NCBI GenBank assembly: GCA_033819885.1
Contig: JAQYUZ010000014.1
Coordinates: forward strand, 186,001-250,000
DNA: 64,000 nt
Reading direction: 5' to 3'
Origin: Microbotryomycetes sp. JL201
Taxonomy: Eukaryota > Basidiomycota > Microbotryomycetes
Shown here: positions 45,501 to 54,392 of the stretch, piece after piece
Numbering within the stretch: position 1 is the first letter of the stretch
How the letters are laid out: each line of letters starts with the position of its first letter
The notes under the pieces: model-generated
What the model saw: only the letters and a program-made list of their open reading frames with translations
What the model was told of the DNA's origin: nothing
Databases searched by the model: none
Position numbers and translations under genes: made by a program

Positions 45501-46506
45501 TGGCCAGACGGGACGTCGTTTGTTCCGTACGAGGCGTACTTTTTGCGCAGGTCATCCCATGCTTCTGTCGTCCAGTTTGCCGACCTGTTCGCCGACAGCT
45601 CATATTTCTATCTTGTGATGGAGTACCACGGATCGCCGTGGAAAAAGGCCGAGAAGACTGTCGCGCAGTGCTCGAACCCGCAACAAACGCATTCTTCGTC
45701 TGAATTACTGCCAATCTTCCAACGCATGTCGTCAACCGATTTGTTCGAATTCATCGAGATGCACACCTGTTGCTCGGAAGAAACAGGGCGATTCATTTTC
45801 AACCAAGTGTTTCGTGTTGTGGCAGATTTGCGCCAGCGTGGAATTATATATCGCGGCATCACAGACCAACACATAACATGCGATCTGAATGGCATCGTAA
45901 GCAGCTTCTCTCTGGGCAAGCTAGACAACACACTCATCGCATATGTTCTTTCAGATCAAGCTCATTGACTTTAGGTCGGCTTTCGTGTTTAACCCGGTCT
46001 GTTCGCCGCCATGGTTTCCGGGCGAATACGCAAGAAGGTTTGCGTGGCAGTCAGGCTGGGTGCCCGCCGAGGCGTTATTGTTCCAACCATTCGGCCTGAT
46101 TGAGGCAGAGGTTAGCCAGCCCCTGTTTGGGCTGCTTCGTGGATTGAACTCATGATCTTTTCGCAGATTTGGTCTCTCGGCGTACTCTTACATAAGCTTT
46201 TGAGTGAGCTTACCACGTTCGTGCTCATTCGTCTGTTCTGACCGAGTTCTGTCTCGTGCAGCCGGTCAAAAACCTTTTGCAAGCGATGAAGATATCATCC
46301 GTGACCAGCGCATGCCTATTTCAGGTCGTGTCAAGCTGAGTAACGACGCGCAAAACTTGATCGACGGGTGTCTCGACGTGGATCCCGAAGACCGTTTTAC
46401 TCTGGAACAGATCGCCCGACATCCTTGGATGCAGACAAAAGCAGCAAGCTCGCTTGAGAAGACGCGAGAAATTGGCTCGGAAAATATCTGCTTAGTTGGC
46501 AGATGA
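42592..46506 (+). CDS. PAS-kinase-like pseudokinase
   Basis: A 1167-residue protein in eight exons: 42592-42753, 42812-42946, 43005-43960, 44021-44820, 44884-45896, 45955-46110, 46167-46203 and 46262-46506; every phase closes, tying the N-terminal frames to the kinase. The N-terminus has a short coiled coil (LQVFQLEQELEQLKSQ), Ser/Gln-rich sequence, an unassigned block (NLIKKAPLNGPGLLLDKA, YPVWILQKWKWTGKN), and a basic/acidic tract (KGKRKVKGKRKSKSDDEDED). The C-terminal domain (about 834-1150) resembles PAS kinases: IGRGGSGFV loop, YAIKLIDKQRV with the ATP lysine, YLVMEYHGSPW and DLFEFIEMH. Catalytic motifs are gone: HRDxKxxN is YRGITDQH, and DFG is DFR. IWSLGVLLHKLLTGQKPF and HPWM are normal. 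No PAS domain is recognised. Probably a scaffold or regulator rather than an enzyme. Confidence 0.72.
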
Positions 46507-47177
46507 TGCTATAATGTAAATCGGGCATATGTCGCGTCTGCTTATGCACATCCTAGATGCTGGAGTCTCCTCGCTGCGTCATAGTTATGTTTTCAATATC
46601 TCTTGCTTGCATGTAACCATTTGTCGAGTTGCCAGCACCCTGCACGGACTAAACGTATTGCCAGGCAACAATGCTGGTGCAAGAAGCTTCACATTTATCA
46701 TCGTTGATCTAAATGCAACCGCGCGACCCATGCTCAAGGAGGGTAAACACAAGATGGCAATCATCACTTTGAAAAGCTTGACAGAAATTTTCCCTGCCAC
46801 GCTTTCGATGCCGCAACCGGGTCAGCAAATATAACTATAGGCAAGAAAGAGGAGACGTCGTACATTTGTGCCGGACAGCGCTGAGCTTTCCACTGAAATC
46901 TTCTCTGCAGCCATGTAGTGCCGTGAGCTTTCTTGTGGGGAAGCGAAAGCAACTTTCAAGTTTCTCTGCAAATCGCGAGTTGCCCAGAGTCGGACTTCGC
47001 GGGCAGAGCCGGCATCCAAGCTGCAAGACCGGGCTCCAGTGAGGAAACAGCGGTCTAAACTGGTCCGTGTGTGCACCAACTTCGCTTTCCTTGCTTTCTC
47101 TCAGCCCACTTCCTTGCCTCGATCCAAAGTGATCTCTCCTGACAACCTACATCGAAGAAGAACTCGACTGCACAGAC
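46507..47177. promoter_or_regulatory. intergenic region before the colicin-like nuclease gene
   Basis: Contains the 3' end of the pseudokinase gene and the promoter of the nuclease gene. No TATA-like box or companion small ORF with the acidic character of a colicin immunity protein is visible. Confidence 0.45.
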
Positions 47178-48626
47178 ATGGATTGGATCGGAATCGGGAT
47201 CGAATACCAGTATGGTGGCCGCAATGGTGGTTACTCTGACGGCGGATATTGGAACTCTCCGCAAGGCAGAGAGGACCAAATGCGTGACAGCATAGAACGT
47301 GCTGAATCGCATCGCCGCCGAGCCGAAGAAAACAGACAGCATGACAATCAAAAGCAGCGAGATCAGGAAGAAAGACGTGCCCGAGAGAGAGCAGAAGACG
47401 CTCGTCGGAAGCAAGCAGAAGAGCAGGAACGTCAACGCAAATCTTCCGCGGCCGCAGAAGCTACACGTCGCGCAGCAGAAGAACGAGAGAGGGCTGAAAG
47501 GCTCCGCCAAGAGCAGGAGAGAGAACAGGAACGCTTGCGCGCTGAGGAGAACGAGCGCGCTGCATTGGGCAATCGATGTAAGTGAGATCGCCCGATCCTC
47601 TCTCTGACAGCAGCCCTGACGGCCGAGTCGCTTCATTCAGACCGCGCTGCCATCTCGGAGCAATCGTCTCGGATCGCGGCTGTCACTGAAAGCGAATTCA
47701 CCGATTACAAGCTTGAGCGCGAAAAGGCCTGCGGATTCGCTCATGTCCTCATCGAAGCTGCAAAGTATGCTACTCTCTCGGCAACGACGACGGCGCTCGA
47801 CCATTTGGGGACTGCACGTCAGCTCATCGACCTAGCTCTCGACTTCACGCCCGGCCTCTCGCTCGCAAAAGACATTGCATCCCTCGCGCGAATGCAAAAC
47901 GTCATCACGGGCGAAGCGCTGGGCGATGTCGAGGCCGGTCTGATGGCGGCGTGTATCTTAGTTCCTGGTGCCTTGAAAGGAGCGGCTGTTGGCACAGGTC
48001 AAGCTTTGCACGCCCTGCGAGCAGCTCAGGAAGGGGCGGGGATCGGAGCACACTTAGCAAAAGCGTTCGAGTACCCAGTCAATGAGGCGTGCAAATGGCT
48101 CGGACGCCTCGGAGACGGCACAGATGTCGTCAATTACGCTCCTGAAGCTACAAAGCGTCTCGCTCGGGCGCTCGAGTATACAGGAGACGTCGTCGAACGG
48201 TCATTCACCGCTGCTGAAAAGCGTGGATCTAAAGGGATTGCCACGATATCAAATGAATTGTTTGACTCTCCCGCCCTTGTTCGTGGAACCCATGCCAACG
48301 CCGGGCTCGTCCCCCTGGAAATTGGGCAGCGCCTTGAGGGTCGTCAATTCTCGTCGTTCGACGCATTTCGCAGGGCTTTCTGGACGGAGGTTGCCAACAG
48401 TAAGTATGCCCACGATCTAGGACCCCTCAGCTTGCACGACATGCAGAAAGGGCTCGCGCCTCTCGCACGAGAGGCACAGCATCACGGTGGCAGACGCACG
48501 TTCGAGTTGCACCACATGACGCCCATTCATGACGGAGGAAATGTGTACGATCTCTCTAACATTGCTATCGTCACGCCGAGGTACCACGTTGATGTTCTGG
48601 ACCGCGCATATCACTTTGCAAAGTAA
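47178..48626 (+). CDS. colicin E/S-pyocin-type HNH DNase domain protein (bacterial-type toxin architecture)
   Basis: A 461-residue gene that looks whole, in two exons (47178-47577 and 47641-48626; GTAAGT donor, TTCAG acceptor, phase 1). Parts in order: a short Gly/Tyr-rich start (MDWIGIGIEYQYGGRNGG); a long Arg/Glu coiled coil, residues about 35-132; a pre-toxin-like hydrophobic segment at about 195-245 (LALDFTPGLSLAKDIASLAR, then VITGEALGDVEAG), as found between trafficking and toxin domains of bacterial polymorphic toxins; and a C-terminal domain from about 355 with the colicin E2/E9 and S-pyocin signature: SSFDAFRRAFWTEV, QKGLAPLAREA, GGRRTFELHHMTPI, then VYDLSNIAIVTPRYHVDVLD. These bacteriocin domains cleave DNA. 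There is no signal peptide and no recognisable immunity gene. The intron and fungal neighbours show it resides in a eukaryotic genome; bacterial ancestry is inferred. Confidence 0.85.
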
Positions 48627-49657
48627 AGACCAAGAGTTGAATGATGCTCGTCTTCATAGTACGTGAATGGTTTCATAGTAGTATGTGAACTTTCCTGCGT
48701 TTGCTCTTATACTTATACTGTGAATTTTGTGTGCCAATTAAGTGCCTATGTCTATTCCACCGCTGATCAGGTCGCGGCGATCGTGTACCGTCAGTTCATC
48801 ACGCATTTGTTCCAGATTGACTGAGGGACGGAAAAAACAGCAACAGATGTGATGGCAACGCACATCTGAATGCGAAAGTGTGGTTGGAGGCGAGCGCAGG
48901 CCCGCCCGAGCTCATTGAAAAAGTGGAAGGTACGAATACTAGACTTTAAAGTAACGACTTTGGCATGACAGAGGACCCTTCTATACAGTGTCCAGCCATT
49001 GAGAAATTTGGCTCAATCACCAGACGATCCTTTGAGGGCTCAGCTTGAGTCTCTTCGCCAGCGTGAACACGGAGGCTGTCGTATATGTGACGGGACCGAT
49101 CAAGATGAGAACTTGAAAAGAATCCACTTCAAGTTGAGAACGTGAAGCGTGGCTCAAGTTTGGCTTCGCGAGCTACACAGTGCCCGTGCAGGTGAGCTTG
49201 ATGCGACCGTCTGACGGCAGAGGAGAACGAGGGCTTGCAGCAGATACACAAGCAGCAGCCAGCTGGTTTCCCGGACAATCACGACGCTGACGGCGATGGC
49301 GGACGAGCGCCCGTTCAACATTGACAGACACCCCAGGAATGCGCCGAGCTGAGGCTGGGACAGTTCCTTACGGTTTCAACGCGAGCGAGATGGATTCAAT
49401 ATGCCATGAATGCTCACGCGTCTCCGGCTGCACGCAGGCTGCCCGCTTGGACCGTTGCACCTGCTCTTCGGCGCGACACGTGTTCAAAGAATGAACTGCA
49501 ACACGAGTGAGATAGAACGAGCAGCCACACTGGCGCCAGAACTTTTGCAAGTTACAAGCCACAGAAAATTGTTGTCAAACATGTGAATACGACCTCGAGG
49601 TCGCGGCTACCCTCTGACTCAGAGGCAATACATCGCGCTGAAGCATCAGTTTCCCAC
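48627..49657. other. gene-poor region
   Basis: About one kilobase between the nuclease gene and dioxygenase copy 2. It contains AT-rich sequence near 48650-48740 with an imperfect duplication of TTTCATAGTA-like words, then mixed sequence. No supported gene and no immunity-like small ORF. Confidence 0.5.
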
Positions 49658-51017
49658 TTAAGCCACAGATTTGATGTAAGGGATACCGGTGAGTTTATAC
49701 GCTCGCTCCGATAGAGTCGGCTTTTGACGTGGTGCCCACTTGTTGAGCGGGTCCGGTTCGCCGTTTCGCATGGGCGTGACAATTTCCTTTTTGAACGGTT
49801 GAAGACCTGAAATGCACATATGTTGTTAGCACAGCCGACAGCACTTTGAGTTCGCAAGCAGATCTCACCCATTGGCCAGTGCGAGTGACCCTCTGAGTTT
49901 TCAAACATTTCCTTTTTACGCAACAGCTCCTCCTGCGTTGCGACTGACGCAGGCATGTAACATGTATACACGACGAAGCGCGGAGATGAACCTTCGGGCG
50001 AGACATTATAGTGAGGCAGGCGTGAATCCCCTGTCATTCGAAGCACGTCAGCGCTTGGATACCTAGAACTGCACAAAATCCGAGACGCACACAAAACAAG
50101 ATCGCCAGGACCGGCATTGACCTTGATCCATTCAAGCCCTTTCTCCTTGAACCACTGCAGCCCCTCGTCCTTGAACATGTAAACCTCGTTTGTCCATCGG
50201 AAAATTGGGTCCGGATCCTCGCCAAATGTTTGATGGTATTCCTCTGATACCTTGTGTCCGCCTCGCAGAACCTTGAGTCCGCCATCTTTGTCACCGCTGG
50301 GTGTCAGATTGACAAAGCCTTGCACGCAGCGGAACCCTGGCCGCTCAGGATCTTGATCCTGGTGAGCCCAGCTGCGAGTGGATCTTGAATTAGCACAGTC
50401 CAAGCCTCGTGATCGGCTTGACTACTTACGCCGTATTCTCTCCGATATCCTTGCGTCCTGGGAACGAAATGTTGATAGCATCAAAGGAGACGATGAGGTC
50501 CTCAGTCTGGTAAATTTTTTCGAAAGCGGCGATGACCCCAGGCTCGGACCGAACTTTCCACGTGAAGGACTCGTGGGATGTACCGTATCTGTAATTCGAG
50601 GTAAGTTTCGTAGCGCAAGTCTCGCTCGAGCTTGACTGACGCTGGCATCAGGCCCTTGGCCGACATGATCGGAAGGCATGCTTCTCGAATCGTTGAAGGG
50701 TCGTCTCTCTTGTATCCAAGGTTGCTGAGTGAAGCTGATGTCAACAAATGTCAAGGATTGCAGACACCTGATCGTAGCTGTAGCTCGGGCGCAAAACTCT
50801 GCAGGCGCTTGACGACTCAAACTTACAAACCCTCTAGCCACGACTGAACCTCATCGACGAGCGAAGCAGTTCGATCTCCTGGGATCGCGTTTTTGATGAC
50901 AGCGTAGCCATCACGCACAAGATCGTCGCGAAAGTCGTTGTACGTGGTCTTGCCAGACATGTCGACGCAGTCGAGGACCGGCGTTGACCGAACGATGACA
51001 GGAGGGGAAGCGGGCAT
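49658..51017 (-). CDS. phytanoyl-CoA dioxygenase (PhyH)-like oxygenase, copy 2
   Basis: A 341-residue paralogue of the gene at 25788. Six exons on the minus strand: 51017-50827, 50724-50641, 50588-50430, 50371-50091, 50030-49869 and 49806-49658. Exon lengths 84, 159, 281, 162 and 149 are identical to those of copy 3. Motifs: TTYNDFRDDLVRDGYAVIKN, LGYKRDDPSTIREACLPIMS, YGTSHESFTWKVRSEPGVIA, the iron-binding HQDQDPERPGFRCVQGFVN, then DSRLPHYNVSPEGSSPRFVV with the distal His and Arg. It ends LSERAYKLTGIPYIKSVA. No organelle-targeting peptide is evident. It is divergent from hydrolase copy 2 with 385 bases between start codons. Confidence 0.89.
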
Positions 51018-51402
51018 AGTAGAGTTTTATGCTTCTCGAGGATTGAGTATGAGCGTAAAAATTGAAGGAGAAAGAAGATGAGCAAGCGCTCGTTCGTTTT
51101 TTGGCGAAATCCGGTCTGCGGAGCTCCACCTCCGACTCCGATCCCGCTCGGTGCTTTTAGGGAGCGTAGCACACACCGGAGACTTTCCGAGAACGACAAG
51201 CATAATGATCGCACCTTTGACCGTACCTTTCCGTATTCAATTACATGATAAGTGGAGGTGGCGAGCTCGGATCGGCTACGTGGGACGGGCACGTGGGACG
51301 GGCGCGTGGGACGGGCATGCGGGTTGGGAGGACGTCAGAATGTAAAGCTCATCCTTCCCAGCAATCACTCTCTCGCAGCTTCCGGAACACACGGCCTGAC
51401 CA
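51018..51402. promoter_or_regulatory. bidirectional promoter, dioxygenase copy 2 / hydrolase copy 2
   Basis: Contains a 13-bp unit CGTGGGACGGGC(A/G) repeated three times in tandem (51279-51317), including a CACGTG E-box at 51291-51296. The core GTGGGACGG also occurs twice, inverted, in the promoter of MFS copy 3. On the minus strand, ACCGAGCGGG (51152-51143) followed by CGGAGTCGGAG (51140-51130) matches a pair of elements upstream of hydrolase copy 3. Confidence 0.6.
51279..51317 (+). repeat. 13-bp tandem repeat, three copies
   Basis: Three head-to-tail copies of CGTGGGACGGGC plus one variable base. The position in the centre of a divergent promoter suggests binding sites for one regulator rather than a chance microsatellite. 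Confidence 0.8.
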
Positions 51403-53915
51403 ATGACGACCGACTTTGAGATAGCCTACAAGCCCATCGAGTACGTAGCGAGTCTGACCTTGCCGAGCCAATGCCTGCCACAGCTGAACGGTTCGATTTC
51501 TCATGTGTGCTAGCCCACCAAAGGAAGGCGTCAACGGCTACGACGGCTTCAAGCCTGGTCAGCAAACTCTTCTTAAAAAGGGTTCGACTCGCGAGGGCTG
51601 GGACGGCGGCAGGACCGCTGCCCTCGAGAGCGACATTCTGCTCGACCATGACGTCGAGTTGGTCATGCGCGACGGCGCCAAGCTGTACGCCGATATCTAC
51701 CGTCCTCCTGGAGACGAGAAGGTGCCCTGTCTTTTGATGTGGTCGCCGTACGGTAAGACTGATACTTGTTTTGATTTTGATACTTGTCTACTCGGACGTC
51801 GATCTGATCTCTTGTATCTCGGAAATGTCCCTCAGGCAAGCGATACAGCTCAATTGACTTCCTCCCATGTGAGATTATTGCCCTGGCCCCAACGTCAAAG
51901 CACGAATTCTTAATGTTTCCGATTTCACGCAGTCTGCACGTGGCGCGTCGGCGTGAGAAACGAAGTGCGTCGAGTCAGCTTTCATGAAAGGTAGCGAACG
52001 CTAAATAGCTTCATTCGCAGGATCTCAGTGGATGGGGTCAGTTTTGGCTAAAGTGTGACCACGTTTGCGCGACTGATTCCCTTAATGCGCACCTTGGACA
52101 CTGCAAAACTTTCTTACAGAGAAATTTGAAGGCCTCGGTGAGCTATGAAGTTGCTCGTGCGCACCTGCATATTACAGACTAACTTCCTCTCGGAACGCGA
52201 CCAGACCCGCGCAAGTGGTGTCCTCGAGGGTACGCCATCGCCTCGATTGATATCCGTGGTGCCGGACACTCTGATGGTTTTGTTCAAATCATGGGCGAGA
52301 ACATGGGCGAGGACGGGTACGACGTGATTGAGGCTCTTGCCAAAATGCCCTGGTGCGACGGCAACGTGGCTATGGGAGGCAACTCTGTACGTTGCCAAAA
52401 TTGTGTCCTTGATCGCGATATTGATGATAAGCAACAGTTCCTAGCCATCGCGCAATGGCACATCGCTGCGCAACAACCGCCGTCACTCAAGTGCAGTACG
52501 TCCAGCTTGACGACTTTGAATTGCGCAGATCAGCTCAACTGACGATGTGAACGCGCAGTTGCACCGTTTGAGGGTTGCGGTGACTTGGCAAGGGAACAAT
52601 TCTGCCGAGGTGGCGTGTTTAACATTTCCAACATGGGTAAGTTATCTGGAACCTGTCCGGAATGTCGTCTCATGAGACACTTGATCACTTCAGATATGAC
52701 CAACAAGCTCATTATTAAGGGTCAGCGCGGAACAGAAGATTTTGCCGAGATGTACGACCGCCAGCCTTTGTCGTCGCCGTATTGGGAAGACAAGCGCGCC
52801 AAAATGGACAAGATCAAGGTACCGGCGTATATCACTGGATCCGATGTCTCATCGCTGCACACGATGGGCAACATTCGAGGCTTCTTGGAGATCGATGCTC
52901 CTACGTGGATTAGGTGGACTGGCATTCAGGTTCGGTCTTGAGCCCAGTGCTTTGGCAACAGCTGAATCTGATGATCCCCCAGGAATGGCCAGAGTTGTAC
53001 TGCGTCGAGCAGAACGACCGGGAACTTCGTCAATTTTACGATTACTATCTCAAGGGCATTCAGAACGGCTGGGAAAAAACACCAAAGGCACGTTCTGGGT
53101 CCGCCTGCCCAACGTAGTTTTATGAGACTGACAGAAATCCGACTGTGCAGATTCGATGGGCCCTGCTTCAGTACGGCGATCGCGACGCTATTGACAATAT
53201 TGAGCTCGATGCTTTTCCGCCTTCGCAAACGCAGTACAAGGATTTGTACTTTGACCACAATGGCAAGCTGTCCGACTCGAAACCGGAACAAGCTGGCACC
53301 GTTTCGTACCTGTCTCGGGGTGAAGGCGCCGGCGTTGTCACGTTTGATTACAAATTCGACAAGACGACGACGTTGCTTGGCATTCCAAAAGTCGAAGCGT
53401 TCATGTCATGCAAGGACCATGACGATTTCTACACTCATGTGACCCTGACCAAGTTGGATGAAAGTGGGAACGTCTTGTCACACCAAGTCGTTCCTCGCGA
53501 GCGCGCATGGGTCCCGAAGCAAGCACAAATCGAAGACAAGGATCGAACCTCGCTCTTGCTGTTCCGTGGGTCGATGGGAATCCTGCGCGCATCACAACGC
53601 AAGTACGATCCAGCGCGCAACGTATGCGGCATTAAGAACTGGCTCTTCCACCCTCACGATGCTGAAGAAAAGGTAACGCCTGGCGACATTGTCAAGCTTG
53701 ATATCGGCATCTGGTCGACTGGCATCGTGTTTTATCCGGGAGAATCCTTGCGAGTCGAGTTCGTTGGCGAAGGCTCGGTCAACCACGAATTGAGGCATTT
53801 CACAACCAAATGGCCTGCCGAGTCTACCCTGAATCACGGCACGCACAACATTTTCTTCGGTGGAGAATATCCCAGCAAGATCAATGTACCTTTTGTCGAA
53901 CTAGATCTCCAGTAG
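51403..53915 (+). CDS. CocE/NonD-type hydrolase, copy 2
   Basis: A 599-residue paralogue of the genes at 23041 and 54393. Twelve exons: 51403-51440, 51514-51752, 51836-51868, 51933-51964, 52021-52036, 52120-52137, 52205-52386, 52438-52495, 52559-52636, 52694-52929, 52983-53087 and 53151-53915; all phases close. Motifs: DILLDHDVELVMRDGAKLYA, MWSPYGKRYSSIDFLP, EKFEGLDPRKWCPRGYAIAS, IRGAGHSDGFVQIMGENMGE and the nucleophile region VAMGGNSFLAIAQWHIAAQQ, then the jelly-roll part with GDIVKLDIGIW and GEYPSKINVPFVEL. The penultimate intron starts GCACGT, a second GC-AG intron. Exons of 16 and 18 bases lie in the middle; the 18-base exon (EKFEGL) is shared with copy 1. Naive frames across this region look broken until these introns are removed. 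Confidence 0.87.
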
Positions 53916-54392
53916 CCAAAATGTATTGTGCATGATATTACACGCAGTCTGCAACGACGTGCGCCCATCGGTCCGCCGACACGTCGGCAACAATCTTGCG
54001 ACGCGGATCAAAGGGTCGCTGTAGGAGGGTTGCGAAGCCATGAATGCTGCAATGCTGTATCCGTGCTGCGCAATCTTGCCCACTCAACCGGGCGAGTCAC
54101 GTGACACATAGCCATGCAACTGTTTCCTGCAAGTCCGACCGACGAGCCGAAATCTCGTCCCTTCGGTTCCTTCTTGCAAGTTGTCGACTGCGCAATCACC
54201 TCGTCGAGTGCAAGCATGCTATTGAGGCCAGCCGCGGAACCGGCAGACGCGCTCGACCGAGCGGGGTTCGCCGTCGGAGTCGGAGTCGGGACTCCTGCTT
54301 CGACTCCGTGCACGAGGGCCCGAAAGCAAAGTCGCGCGCGTCCAGCTTGCTATCCTACCGTATCCTTGCTCGATCGTGCACTTCGATACGCC
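53916..54392. promoter_or_regulatory. intergenic region before hydrolase copy 3
   Basis: Includes ACCGAGCGGG at about 54256-54265 and CGGAGTCGGAGTCGGG at 54275-54290, both shared with the copy 2 divergent promoter, plus GACTCC repeats. No gene seen. Confidence 0.5.

Noticed and set aside
46507-49657. Search for a colicin-type immunity gene near the nuclease
   Set aside because: No open frame of about 80-90 residues with the acidic Im-protein pattern was found on either strand; the short frames at 46529-46834 and 49368-49562 do not fit.
51930-52210. Apparent stops and frame changes in hydrolase copy 2 suggesting a pseudogene
   Set aside because: Four short introns with good splice sites restore a protein aligned to copy 3 over its full length, so the gene is taken as intact.
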